Assembly (NCBI RefSeq): GCF_000421485.1
Contig: NZ_ATXC01000002.1
Location: forward strand, 124,001-188,000
DNA: 64,000 nucleotides
Direction of reading: 5' to 3'
From: Desulfurobacterium sp. TC5-1
GTDB lineage: Bacteria; Aquificota; Aquificia; Desulfurobacteriales; Desulfurobacteriaceae
The translations under genes were made by a program, and so were the position numbers. Shown piece by piece: positions 26,660 through 34,451 of this stretch (positions within the stretch are counted from its first letter, which is position 1; each line of letters begins with the position of its first letter). The notes beneath the pieces were generated by a model. It was not told the origin of the DNA. It did not search any database and saw only the letters and a program-made list of their open reading frames with translations.

Positions 26660-27951
26660 GCACCCGAGAAACTGCCGTAAGAATCCTCTGCAACTTTGAG
26701 AAAGACCTGAAACTTAAACCCCACTTTGAATCGCTAACAAATCATCTAAACTTCAGAGATAGAAGCTTTGTAAGGGAGCTGACTTCTGGAAGCGTGAGAT
26801 TTCTAAAGCTTTTAGACTTTTCCATAGAAAAAGCATCCGGAAAAAAGCAGAAAAAACAGAAACCCTTCATCCGAAACGCTCTCCGCATATTAGCCTACCA
26901 GCTATTTTTCATGTCTGTGCCCGCCTACGCAACGCTGTACGAAACGGTTGAAGCGGTTAAAAAGGTAAGCAGAAAAAGTGCCGGTTTTGTAAACGCAGTC
27001 GGTAAAAAGCTGATTAGCTTCAACTACAGAAGAGAAATAGAAAAGATTCCAGATGAAATTGAAAGAACAGCAACACTTTTCTCTTTTGAAACCTGGATGG
27101 TTGAAAGGTGGAAAAGATTTTATCCTGACTATATAAACCTCCTTGAAGGATTAAACAGAACACCCTCCCTGTTTTTAAGGATAAACAGGACAAAAACCTC
27201 TCCGGAAAACTTTGCAAAACTCCTTGAAAAGGCAAACATAGAATTTGAACCGCATCCCTTCCTGCACGACATGTTCAGAATAAAGGGAAGAGTGGAAATA
27301 ACCTCTATTCCGGGCTACAGAGAGGGATTTTTCTACATTCAGGATCCTGCTTCTTTTCTGTCGGCAGTTCTGCTAAATCCACAACAAAACGAAAAGATAC
27401 TTGACATAGCTGCCGCGCCCGGCGGAAAAACGACAGCAATAGGCTCTTTAACAAAAGGGAAAGCCGAAATCACTGCTGTTGACATAGACGAAGAGAGATT
27501 AAAGCTTCTAAAAGAAAACGTTCAAAAGGCAGGACTAAAATGTAAAATCCTTCTCGAAGACATAACAAAAAGGACTTCCCTTCCCGAAAACTATTTTGAC
27601 AGGATACTCCTTGACGCTCCGTGCAGTGCAACCGGCGTAATAAGGAGGCATCCCGAAGGAAAATGGAACAAAAGCCTTAACCTGATAAAACACAATCAAA
27701 AGATACAGAGAGCTCTCTTAAAAAGTGCCTATAAGCTACTAAAGCCGGGGGGATATCTGCTTTACAGCGTCTGCAGTCTCGAAAGGGAGGAAGGAGAAGA
27801 AAACGTAGAATACGCAGTTAGTATAGGTTTTAAACCTGTCCAATTTGATATAAAATTTGGAGATGTGGGAAAAAACCGGAAAAACACCATGAGAGTTTTT
27901 CCCCACAGAGACAACATGGACGGCTTCTTCTACGCCATATTTAGAAAATAA
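26656..27951 (+). CDS. rsmB: 16S rRNA m5C methyltransferase RsmB/NOL1-NOP2-Sun family
   Basis: 431 residues. An N-terminal NusB-like RNA-binding domain (about 1-130) precedes the methyltransferase. SAM motif 'LDIAAAPGGKTTAIGSL' and both catalytic cysteines are visible: motif IV 'DAPCSATGVIRRHPEGKWN' and motif VI 'SVCSLEREEGEENV'. The NusB domain argues for RsmB (C967 of 16S) over RsmF. Coupled to pgi by a 4-nt overlap. Confidence 0.9.
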   Translation: MSTRETAVRILCNFEKDLKLKPHFESLTNHLNFRDRSFVRELTSGSVRFLKLLDFSIEKASGKKQKKQKPFIRNALRILAYQLFFMSVPAYATLYETVEAVKKVSRKSAGFVNAVGKKLISFNYRREIEKIPDEIERTATLFSFETWMVERWKRFYPDYINLLEGLNRTPSLFLRINRTKTSPENFAKLLEKANIEFEPHPFLHDMFRIKGRVEITSIPGYREGFFYIQDPASFLSAVLLNPQQNEKILDIAAAPGGKTTAIGSLTKGKAEITAVDIDEERLKLLKENVQKAGLKCKILLEDITKRTSLPENYFDRILLDAPCSATGVIRRHPEGKWNKSLNLIKHNQKIQRALLKSAYKLLKPGGYLLYSVCSLEREEGEENVEYAVSIGFKPVQFDIKFGDVGKNRKNTMRVFPHRDNMDGFFYAIFRK

Positions 27952-27960
27952 GGAGGGGAC

Positions 27961-28611
27961 ATGGCAGAAGTTGAAAGGCTGAAGCTAAAAAGAGAAGTCA
28001 TGCTTAAACTTATCAAAGCTCTGATAGACGGTGAAGAGCTTGAAAAGGTTTCCGAAATAGTCAGCATGGATCCAAACCTATCCTTGAGACTCCTTAAGTT
28101 CATAAACTCACCGTACTTTGGATTGAGAAAAGAGATTACCTCTATCGTCCAGGCAGTAGCATACCTTGGATACCAAAATCTGAAAGATTACATTTTCGTT
28201 TTACTAACTTCTTCACTGTTAAAGTCAGCTGATAGAGACGAGATTACAAAAATACTCAAGCAGGCATTCGCAATGAGATACGTTTCTGAAAAGCTCCTTC
28301 CGGCCCACACAGATGAAGCCTTCATGGTGGGACTCCTTGACCCCGTTCTCAAAGAGGTTGACGAAGCAGAAATCAAAAAAATTCTCCAGAAAGCCGGCGT
28401 ATCAGACAACATCGTAATGGGACTCCTCGACAAGGACAGCTCTCTTTACAGAATAAAAGAATTCACAAAGAAAATTCTCTCTTTCTGCGAAAAAGTATCA
28501 AGAAATGAGCAGGCTGACCTAAAAGATACAGAAGGACTCTCTTTCAGCGAAATTGACGAGATATGCAAAAAAGCCGAAAAAGAGGCAAAAGCTCTCGTTT
28601 CTGCCCTGTGA
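27961..28611 (+). CDS. HDOD domain signalling protein
   Basis: 216 residues. The HDOD motif is clear: 'VSEIVSMDPNLSLRLLKFINSPYFGLRKEI' is split here as a VSMDP helix, LRLLKFINS and FGLRKEI, followed by 'SIVQAVAYLGYQNLKDYI'. These domains are regulatory relatives of HD phosphohydrolases without a metal site. There is no EAL domain N-terminally, so this is only the output half of a YuxH/CdgJ-type protein. Likely cytoplasmic; often linked to motility or c-di-GMP networks (family knowledge). It ends at a strong terminator. Confidence 0.85.
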   Translation: MAEVERLKLKREVMLKLIKALIDGEELEKVSEIVSMDPNLSLRLLKFINSPYFGLRKEITSIVQAVAYLGYQNLKDYIFVLLTSSLLKSADRDEITKILKQAFAMRYVSEKLLPAHTDEAFMVGLLDPVLKEVDEAEIKKILQKAGVSDNIVMGLLDKDSSLYRIKEFTKKILSFCEKVSRNEQADLKDTEGLSFSEIDEICKKAEKEAKALVSAL

Positions 28612-28620
28612 AAACTGAAA

Positions 28621-28644
28621 GAGGCGCCGAACGGCGCCTCTCTT
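28621..28644 (+). terminator. Rho-independent terminator at the left edge of the accessory island
   Basis: Perfect 9-bp stem GAGGCGCCG (28621-28629) / CGGCGCCTC (28632-28640), then TCTTAATTATT. Ends the mla-to-HDOD gene run. Confidence 0.85.
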
Positions 28645-28675
28645 AATTATTCAAAGCTATACTGTAGAGGAAAAG

Positions 28676-28906
28676 ATGCTTAAAAAGACAAACTCTGACA
28701 AAAAGAAAGCAAAAAATTTCATGAAATTCTCAAGAGCTTGACCAATTAAAAAGACAAACTCTGACAAAAAGAAAGCCGATGAGTTCGTGAAAAAGGCGGA
28801 TTTAAAGAAGAATACTGGAAAAAGAAAGCGTAGCGAAACTTACATAGCCGTTTACTTTTCTCAAGAAGAGAAAGAAAAAATACTTGAGCTTGCAGGAGAG
28901 AGGTAG
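28676..28906 (+). pseudogene. decayed ribbon-helix-helix-like antitoxin gene with an internal duplication and stop
   Basis: One frame runs from ATG 28676 (RBS AGAGG) to TAG 28904-28906, interrupted by TGA 28739. Before the stop it encodes MLKKTNSDKKKAKNFMKFSRA. After it, the frame restarts with the same KKTNSDKKKA, then a CopG-like segment 'RKRSETYIAVYFSQEEKEKI'. A 31-nt sequence is repeated at 28680-28710 and 28746-28776, exactly 66 nt apart and therefore in frame. The C-terminal part resembles RHH antitoxins or partition proteins. It could still be translated from GTG 28787, but no RBS supports this. Confidence 0.45.
28680..28776 (+). repeat. 31-nt direct repeat, 66-nt period
   Basis: Copies at 28680-28710 and 28746-28776 are identical. 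The period is a multiple of three, so the coding frame is kept, which suggests a local duplication of the 5' end of the antitoxin-like gene followed by a nonsense change. Confidence 0.85.
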
Positions 28907-28917
28907 GAATACCGGAG

Positions 28918-29073
28918 ATGGCACGAAAAGTGGGTAATATAGAGGTAAAAAATTAGATTTACCGCTGACAGAATTTACCGGGATAAATTATTAGACGAAA
29001 ATATTTCTATTAAGCATTTATTGAGTGAGGGGTTTTACCTTTTGGATACAGCTGTTGAGGGAGCAGGAACATA
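28918..29073 (+). pseudogene. broken small ORF, identity unknown
   Basis: ATG 28918 follows CCGGAG and reads MARKVGNIEVKN then stop. One base out of phase the sequence stays open to TAA near 29071 and encodes 'FTADRIYRDKLLDENISIKH' followed by 'LLSEGFYLLDTAVEGAGT'. Joined, the two would be about 50 residues. The order after an antitoxin-like gene suggests a toxin-antitoxin relic, but no family is recognised. It could also be chance reading frame. Confidence 0.25.
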
Positions 29074-29129
29074 ATCACAGTTGACCGTCAGACGGAACTC
29101 TACTGTGTTAACAGAGCAGGGAGCAGAGA

Positions 29130-29432
29130 ATGGAAAGCTTAAAACAGTTTGAACCTGAGAAGGGTGAGATTCACTACGATAAGAGTAAGGATATTCTTTA
29201 TGTATCGTTTTATGATACTGAAAAAGGAAAATGGGTATCACTCACCTTAGAAAATCTCAAGGATAAATCAAAGTATTTTCCTGAAGACGATACTCTTTGG
29301 GTGAATATAGTTGATAAAAGCAGTTGTGAGGGTGAATATTTTAGTGGTGGTTTTGTAGTTGATTTTGATAAAGACGGAGAACCCGTAGGTTTAGAAATTT
29401 TCGGTTGGAAAAAGTTTTTCGATACAAAATAA
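29130..29432 (+). CDS. DUF2283 family small protein
   Basis: 100 residues with the DUF2283 pattern: 'IHYDKSKDILYVSFYDTEKG' near the N-terminus and 'GFVVDFDKDGEPVGLEIF' near residue 75 (D-x-D-x-x-G-x-x-V-G-x-E-(I/L)). RBS GGGAG lies 8 nt before ATG. DUF2283 proteins are tiny beta-rich proteins of unknown function, common beside toxin-antitoxin and defence loci. A second, shorter member follows at once. Confidence 0.7.
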   Translation: MESLKQFEPEKGEIHYDKSKDILYVSFYDTEKGKWVSLTLENLKDKSKYFPEDDTLWVNIVDKSSCEGEYFSGGFVVDFDKDGEPVGLEIFGWKKFFDTK

Positions 29433-29443
29433 AGAAGACGGCA

Positions 29444-29644
29444 ATGCTAAAAATTCCTAAAAGAGCCAATGCAGTTATTCATTATGATGGTGAAGCTGAC
29501 GTTTTATATGTTTCTTTCGGGAAGCCCAAGCCCGCCGAAGGTTTAGACATTGGAGACGGAACTATCCTTAGAATAGACCCTAAAACAAATGAAGTCGCAG
29601 GATTTACCATTCTTGATTTTTCAAGAAGAACAGAAAGCGAATAG
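29444..29644 (+). CDS. second DUF2283 family small protein
   Basis: 66 residues from ATG 29444; the open frame extends upstream into the previous gene (ATG 29405), but the DUF2283 domain begins right after 29444. The pattern is 'VIHYDGEADVLYVSF' and 'ILRIDPKTNEVAGFTIL'. The 12-nt gap from the upstream paralogue suggests one transcript. RBS is weak (GAAGACGG). Confidence 0.65.
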   Translation: MLKIPKRANAVIHYDGEADVLYVSFGKPKPAEGLDIGDGTILRIDPKTNEVAGFTILDFSRRTESE

Positions 29645-29720
29645 ATGTGAGGGGGTTTATCAGGGAGTATCCCCCCAAGTGTAAAAATTTTTAATCTTTA
29701 ACCTAAAGGAGGGTGGACAC

Positions 29721-29891
29721 ATGAAAAAGCAGTATGATCCCAAACTCATATGGGAAGATCTTTAAAAGCTCATCCAGCAGGCCCTTAGAGAAGCCCTTGA
29801 GGCAGAACTTGAAGTTATGTCAATAATTTTGTGGAAGCTATCAGAAATACCTCCTGGAGAACATCTCCCGAATTTCCTTTTTGACTTCTAA
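29721..29891 (+). pseudogene. possible IS256-type transposase N-terminal relic
   Basis: ATG 29721 (RBS GGAGGG) reads MKKQYDPKLIWEDL, TAA, then continues in frame as 'KLIQQALREALEAELE' before drifting to a stop at 29889-29891. The L-I-x-x-A-L-x-E-x-L-E-A-E-L/M motif is the usual N-terminal helix of mutator/IS256 transposases. No catalytic part remains. The identification rests on about 16 residues and is tentative. Confidence 0.35.
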
Positions 29892-30065
29892 AAAGCCGTT
29901 CACTGCCCTGTTAGACCACCCACACCTGTACATTGCTACTATTAAGTAAACGAACTTCAAAAGCAGAACTAACAGACGGTAACGCTTCTATTAGCTTAAC
30001 TTACTTCTCTGTTTTCTTTATAGTCTTTATCTATTTTTAGGTTTCAAAGTTTCCCAAAGGTTGCA

Positions 30066-30230
30066 TCATAAAAATACTTTTATAAAAGCCGTTTTTGTTC
30101 CTCCGTGTTCTTTAAGAAACACTTTTCTTTCTGCTGTCATGATGGATTCCAGTATCTGCTTTACCGCTTCTTTAATGATACCTGGTAAAATTTTCTATAG
30201 TTCCAGTTGGTATTTGTGGGATGTTCCCCA
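30066..30230 (-). mobile_element. IS256-family element relic, 5' end and transposase N-terminus
   Basis: On the minus strand, a 22-nt segment at 30226-30205 matches, with one indel, the segment at 37686-37706. It is followed by a broken frame reading 'ILPGIIKEAVKQILESIMTA' then 'ERKVFLKEHGGTKTAF' and a stop at 30066. LP-x-(I/L)-(I/V)-K-E-A-V-x-Q-I-L-E-x-(I/L)-M-x-A-E-R is the N-terminal signature of IS256-type transposases. Beyond 30066 traces continue out of frame. The rest of the 29892-30352 interval shows no gene; a possible -10 TATAAT is at 30261-30266, upstream of the cas operon. Confidence 0.55.
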
Positions 30231-30352
30231 GGATGTGCTAAAATCGTAATACATAAGGAGTATAATCGTAAATTAAATAAACACCATAATTGTAGAAGAT
30301 GGCTAAAAGAAGATAAAAGATTCTATTGGAGGAGGATTAGGAGGAAGAAAAA

Positions 30353-31534
30353 GTGGGAAGAATCCTCATAGGCTGCCAAGGAACAAGCCAGCGGATGTAT
30401 GAATATAGTTATAATGGACAGAAAGTAAAATCGAAAGCAACATTCATAGCTCTTTCTAAATTTCTAAATGACATAGAAAAGGTAATCCTTTTCGTTACTC
30501 CTCAGTCTCGCAATGTTACCGAAAAATTAATAAAAGGAAAAAACTTCTCTATACCCATCGAATATAGAGATATTTCCAGTACAGATTTTGAAAAAGTTAT
30601 AGAAAGCATGTTTGACTGTCTCGATAGAAATTCCAATGTTGTTATCGATCTAACACAAGGTTATAGACATTTACCTATGTTGCTCCTTATGGCAACATTG
30701 ATAGAGGGCATAGATTTGGAGAAAAGAAGGAACATATTTTTTGCTTTGGAAACGGAAAGCCCTTCTGATGGAAAGTACGGTAAAAGTGAATTTATGGATC
30801 TCACTGTTTATCTTGACATCGCCTACTTTAATCAGATTCTTCATTTCTTCGGAAAATCAGTCAATATGGCTTCTTATCTATCAAAGAAAATTCAAAACAC
30901 GGAACTAAGAAAAGTAAGTAGAGAACTTGCAAAATTCTCCAACTTCTTTTTTGAGAACAATATACCCGAAATTAAAAAGGAAGTATCTGATTTTAAAAGA
31001 AAGTTAGTGAATTTAAGTAAGCACCCATCACTCAAGTTTTCGATAGTTGGGATAAAAAAAGCCATTGATTTTTTAGAAGAAATTGAAAGGATAAATACAT
31101 CTTCTTGCGAAGCTGAAGAACGGTTGTTATTAGCAGGTATATACAATAAAAGAAATTATCAACTAAATGCTATAACCAACTTATCCGAAGCTCTATTATG
31201 CATTATAGAGATGATAGTTAAACCTTCGGCTCTTCGAAATAAAAAGGGGAGTATATATTCTATAAGAAATGCTTATAAACGATTGTTACTAAATGCTAAA
31301 GAGATAGAAAGATATGGAAATATCCTTGTTTCAAGAAGCGAACTTGATGAAAAAAAACTTTCTAAATTAGGAGAACATAAGTTCAAGAAAATTCTCCTTG
31401 AAGTGGATAAAATAAGGAACAATATGGCACATGGATTTGTAAATAAAGACAAACTGAAAAAAGCAGGTAAGCTATCTCAGCGAATAAAAGATTACATAAA
31501 AGAAACTGAAAAATTTCTACATACGTTTGTGTAA
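30353..31534 (+). CDS. csx1: CARF-HEPN ribonuclease, Csx1/TM1812 (Csx2) family
   Basis: 393 residues. The N-terminal CARF ligand-binding domain starts 'RILIGCQGTSQR' and has the family loop DLTQGYRHLP (99-108), which in TM1812/Csx1 proteins contacts cyclic oligoadenylate. A long helical linker leads to a C-terminal HEPN domain with the RNase motif R355-x4-H360 (RNNMAH), intact. On binding cOA made by Cas10 such proteins degrade RNA unspecifically. GTG 30353 has AGGAGG 7 nt upstream. First gene of the type III-A operon. Confidence 0.85.
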   Translation: MGRILIGCQGTSQRMYEYSYNGQKVKSKATFIALSKFLNDIEKVILFVTPQSRNVTEKLIKGKNFSIPIEYRDISSTDFEKVIESMFDCLDRNSNVVIDLTQGYRHLPMLLLMATLIEGIDLEKRRNIFFALETESPSDGKYGKSEFMDLTVYLDIAYFNQILHFFGKSVNMASYLSKKIQNTELRKVSRELAKFSNFFFENNIPEIKKEVSDFKRKLVNLSKHPSLKFSIVGIKKAIDFLEEIERINTSSCEAEERLLLAGIYNKRNYQLNAITNLSEALLCIIEMIVKPSALRNKKGSIYSIRNAYKRLLLNAKEIERYGNILVSRSELDEKKLSKLGEHKFKKILLEVDKIRNNMAHGFVNKDKLKKAGKLSQRIKDYIKETEKFLHTFV

Positions 31535-31546
31535 AGAGAGGTGGTG

Positions 31547-32116
31547 ATGGAAAGCTATCTTGTTAAAGGAGATATAAACGGCATTCAGAATTTTATATAC
31601 AATGTCTATGAAGGAGAAGGAGGCGTTGCAAAGATTTTAAGAGCAAGAAGTTTTTACATTTCTATATTATCGGATGTCATTATTGAATATGTTAAAGACA
31701 TAATGGACAAAGAATGGGAGTGTAAAACAATACTTAACGGCGGTGGTGGATTCATTATGGAAATTACTCCCAAACAAGAAGGAAAAGAAGAAGAGTTTAA
31801 AGAAAGATTAGAAGATGTAAGAAAAAATGTAGAAGAGTTTCTACTGAAAAAACTGTATGGAGAAATTGGAATAACGTTTGGGTATCTAAAAGGAAAGAAT
31901 GAAGAGATCAACTTAAATAAACTTTATGAACGTGTTGATGAGGAAAAAAAAGGAAGTTTAGAAAAGCCCTTACCGATGCTTCAGCGTTTTCAAAGGATAA
32001 AGAGGGCGTTCTTTTCCTTGAAAAACCTGAAAAGAATGGGAAGAACAAAAGGTGTGCTGTCTGCAGAACCTTTTTTGAGAAGGATAGGAACGTCTGCGAA
32101 TTTTGCAGGACATTAA
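31547..32116 (+). CDS. cas10: cas10/csm1, N-terminal part (frame broken)
   Basis: From ATG 31547 (GAGAGGTG upstream; two GTG codons precede it). The start 'SYLVKGDINGIQNFIYNVYE' and 'LRARSFYISILSD' are the first palm domain of Cas10/Csm1, with 'LNGGGGFIMEI' following. The roughly 200-residue HD nuclease domain normally in front is absent; the neighbour upstream is csx1, so it is not merely split off. The Cas10-like reading ends at the A run 31944-31951. Beyond it this frame is nonsense to TGA-free stop TAA 32114, while the correct sequence continues one frame over (see next entry). Confidence 0.85.
   Translation: MESYLVKGDINGIQNFIYNVYEGEGGVAKILRARSFYISILSDVIIEYVKDIMDKEWECKTILNGGGGFIMEITPKQEGKEEEFKERLEDVRKNVEEFLLKKLYGEIGITFGYLKGKNEEINLNKLYERVDEEKKGSLEKPLPMLQRFQRIKRAFFSLKNLKRMGRTKGVLSAEPFLRRIGTSANFAGH
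31944..31951 (+). other. A8 run at the cas10 frame break, possible slippage site
   Basis: Codons GAG GAA AAA AAA GGA switch to AGG AAG TTT in the frame that carries the zinc ribbon and GGDD motif. One extra A (nine instead of eight), or a -1 shift on the run, restores a single 566-residue Cas10. Confidence 0.8.
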
Positions 32117-32244
32117 AAAGACTTGGAACAGTTCTTCCCAAAACCACCGAGAAAAAAATAGAGACATCCGGTAAAACAGACGGCGAAGAAGAAAACGAAA
32201 CATTCGAAATAGGTAAGATAGGAAACACCTGCTTTACACTATCT

Positions 32245-33246
32245 TTGTCCAAAAACAAAGAGAGTGATAAAACACCTCTGATCACCGTCCCTCTGCTGAA
32301 AAGAAATCTGACACATGAAGATATAAATAGATATCAACTATCGGAAGACATAGCAGATTTGAGAAAAGGAATGGTAGCCCCTTTTGAGGTAATATCTCTT
32401 TACTCAAAAGGAGACAATAAGTTAGGATACTTAGTTATGGATGTTGACAATTTAGGATTACTGTTTGGAAAAATTCGCAGTGTGGAACTTCAAGAAAAGA
32501 TAAGTAAAAAGATAGACGAATTTTTTTCAGAAGAAGTTCCAAAGATTGCAAGGAGCAATTTTAAACCTGAAAGTGAGAAAATTGATCTACTTGATGACAC
32601 AGTTATATACATTCTTTATGCTGGAGGGGATGACCTTTTTGCAATAGGTCCGTGGGACAAGCTTTTAGAGTTTGCAGTGAAAGTTAACAAAGAGTTTGAA
32701 AACTTTGCAAAATCCCTTAATGGAGATAGGGAAATTGCACAACTCCTAAAAAAAGAGAATAAAAAAAATGAAATCATCTTCTATCAAAAAGATGAAAATG
32801 GAAAAAGGAAAGGACTTTCCCTTTCTGCAGGATTCGTTACCGTTAAACCCAAGTTTACGGTCAGAATGGCAGCAGAAATGTGTAAAAAAGAAGAAAAGAA
32901 AGCCAAAGAAAAAGGGAAAAATGCCATAGGAGCATTCGGAGAAGTTCTAAGCTGGGAAACAGCTGATTGCCTGATTAACAAGTGTAAAGAGAAGTGGGTA
33001 CCCTATATAGAAGAGGAAAGAATACCAAGAGGATTTTTTTTCAGGCTCTACAATCTCTATGTAGAGATGCTGGCAGGAGAGAAAAAAAATATGATGTTTT
33101 ACCCTTTAATGCACTACACCATTGCCAGGAACATCAAAGATGAAAAAGTAAGAGAGGAAGCTACAGAATTTGTCAACAATGCAGAAAAGTGGAAGATAAA
33201 GTTTCTTTGTAACTATATCTTAACAGCTACGAGGGGGAGAAAATGA
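32245..33246 (+). CDS. cas10: cas10/csm1, C-terminal part with GGDD cyclase palm
   Basis: The frame is open from 31942; the first ATG, used here as a formal start, is 32245 and has no convincing RBS. Before it the frame encodes 'KRCAVCRTFFEKDRNVCEFC', the two-CxxC zinc ribbon of Cas10 (32053-32106). The second palm domain carries 'ILYAGGDDLFAIGPW', with GGDD at 32623-32634 intact, so cyclic-oligoadenylate synthesis from ATP should be possible if the protein is made. Domain 4 follows. Protein from 32245 alone would lack palm 1 and zinc ribbon. The csm2 start overlaps the stop (ATGA). Confidence 0.88.
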   Translation: MSKNKESDKTPLITVPLLKRNLTHEDINRYQLSEDIADLRKGMVAPFEVISLYSKGDNKLGYLVMDVDNLGLLFGKIRSVELQEKISKKIDEFFSEEVPKIARSNFKPESEKIDLLDDTVIYILYAGGDDLFAIGPWDKLLEFAVKVNKEFENFAKSLNGDREIAQLLKKENKKNEIIFYQKDENGKRKGLSLSAGFVTVKPKFTVRMAAEMCKKEEKKAKEKGKNAIGAFGEVLSWETADCLINKCKEKWVPYIEEERIPRGFFFRLYNLYVEMLAGEKKNMMFYPLMHYTIARNIKDEKVREEATEFVNNAEKWKIKFLCNYILTATRGRK

Positions 33247-33653
33247 GTGCCATAGAAGAGTTAACAGGAAGAATAAAAGCAGAAAAGGGAAAGAAGCTAA
33301 CGCAGATTTTAACCGATGAAGAAATACTGAAACCCGGTAAATTTGCGGACAAAATAGCCAGTGACCTGGAACTCAAAAAGAAATTTAAAACTGCTCAACT
33401 TCGTAAAGTCTTTAATAAAGTTAAGGAGATAGAAAGAGCAATAGAAAGAGGAGAAGACTACAAATCTAAAATTCTGGAACTATATCCCAAGCTTGCTTAC
33501 TCAACAGGAAGGGGTTTAATGCCGAAAAATTTCTTTAAGCTACTCACTTTGCTGCTTGAAAAAGCAGAAAAGAATAAAGAAGATGCCAAAATGGTGGTCA
33601 AACTGATAACAGCTATAGTGGCTTATTCTAAACTTCACGGTGACAGGGGGTAG
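33243..33653 (+). CDS. csm2: type III-A effector small subunit Csm2
   Basis: 136 residues, all-helical. The family pattern is visible: 'FKTAQLRKVFNKVKEIE' then 'LYPKLAYSTGRGL' and a final helix 'LITAIVAYSKLHG'. Several copies line the Csm filament against the target RNA. Its presence, not Cmr5, types the system as III-A. Coupled to cas10 by a 4-nt overlap. Confidence 0.9.
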   Translation: MSAIEELTGRIKAEKGKKLTQILTDEEILKPGKFADKIASDLELKKKFKTAQLRKVFNKVKEIERAIERGEDYKSKILELYPKLAYSTGRGLMPKNFFKLLTLLLEKAEKNKEDAKMVVKLITAIVAYSKLHGDRG

Positions 33654-33655
33654 TT

Positions 33656-34432
33656 ATGGAGTTTAAGTTTAGAGGAAATGTTATCATCCATTACAGGCTC
33701 AAGACTTTAACAGGACTTCACATAGGAGGTTCGAAGGACTCTTTCGAAATAGGCGGGGTGGATAATCCCGTAATAAAGCTTGCAAGACTTTCTGACAACT
33801 CAAATGAATACCTTACCATCAAATCCGCTTTCGGTGGAAAGATAAACGTACTTCCTGAACAACCTTACATTCCCGGTTCTTCTTTGAAAGGTAAAATGAG
33901 AAGCCTCTTGGAACTCAAATACAACGATGTGGATTTTGACAGCAGTTCAAAATCTTTTGGAGAACCTGCTTTTGGCAATCCACTGATAAAGAAGCTTTTT
34001 GGAGCTCCAGCGGATAAAGACTTCAACGAACCTGTAAGAATTCGTGTCTTTGACGCTTATCCGGTCGAAAAAGTGGAAACAAAGCTCAAGTTTGAAAACT
34101 CAATCAACAGGATAACCTCAAAAGCCAATCCCCGAAACTTTGAGAGGGTACCAGCGGGAGCAGAATTTGAAGGAAAGATAGTTATTAGAATTTTCTCAGA
34201 AAAGGATAGCGAGCTTCTCCGTTTGCTATACGAAGGTTTCAGCCTTCTTGAGGATGATTATCTCGGAGGAGGAGGTTCAAGAGGCTCAGGCAGAGTGAAG
34301 TTTGAGAAAGTTAAAGTAGTTTTTAGAAGCAAAGAGTACTATGAAAATAGGAAGGAAGAAGTAATTCTTTCAGAAGGAGAAACTGATGCTCTACTAAAAG
34401 CTACAGATGAATTGGCAAAAAATCTGCAGTAA
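33656..34432 (+). CDS. csm3: type III-A backbone ribonuclease Csm3
   Basis: 258-residue RAMP (Cas7 group). Forms the crRNA-bound backbone and cuts target RNA every 6 nt. The catalytic aspartate is present: D36 in IGGVDNPVIK. 'TGLHIGG' near 19-25 and 'PYIPGSSLKGKMRSLLE' are typical, as is the Gly-rich 'GGGGSRGSGRVKF' near the C-terminus. RNA cleavage by the complex should therefore be intact. Two-base gap after csm2. Confidence 0.93.
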   Translation: MEFKFRGNVIIHYRLKTLTGLHIGGSKDSFEIGGVDNPVIKLARLSDNSNEYLTIKSAFGGKINVLPEQPYIPGSSLKGKMRSLLELKYNDVDFDSSSKSFGEPAFGNPLIKKLFGAPADKDFNEPVRIRVFDAYPVEKVETKLKFENSINRITSKANPRNFERVPAGAEFEGKIVIRIFSEKDSELLRLLYEGFSLLEDDYLGGGGSRGSGRVKFEKVKVVFRSKEYYENRKEEVILSEGETDALLKATDELAKNLQ

Positions 34433-34451
34433 GTTAAGCGGAGACTGAAAG

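Noticed and set aside
29650-29680. GGGGG/CCCCC inverted repeat as terminator after the DUF2283 pair
   Set aside because: Short stem with a large loop and no T run; too weak to call.
30201-30231. the shared segment at 30205-30226 and 37686-37706 as CRISPR repeats
   Set aside because: The copies are inverted, 7.5 kb apart and each leads into an IS256-like transposase start, so an IS end explains them better.
30061-30249. 62-codon plus-strand ORF before the cas operon
   Set aside because: It is the complement of the transposase relic on the minus strand and has no RBS.
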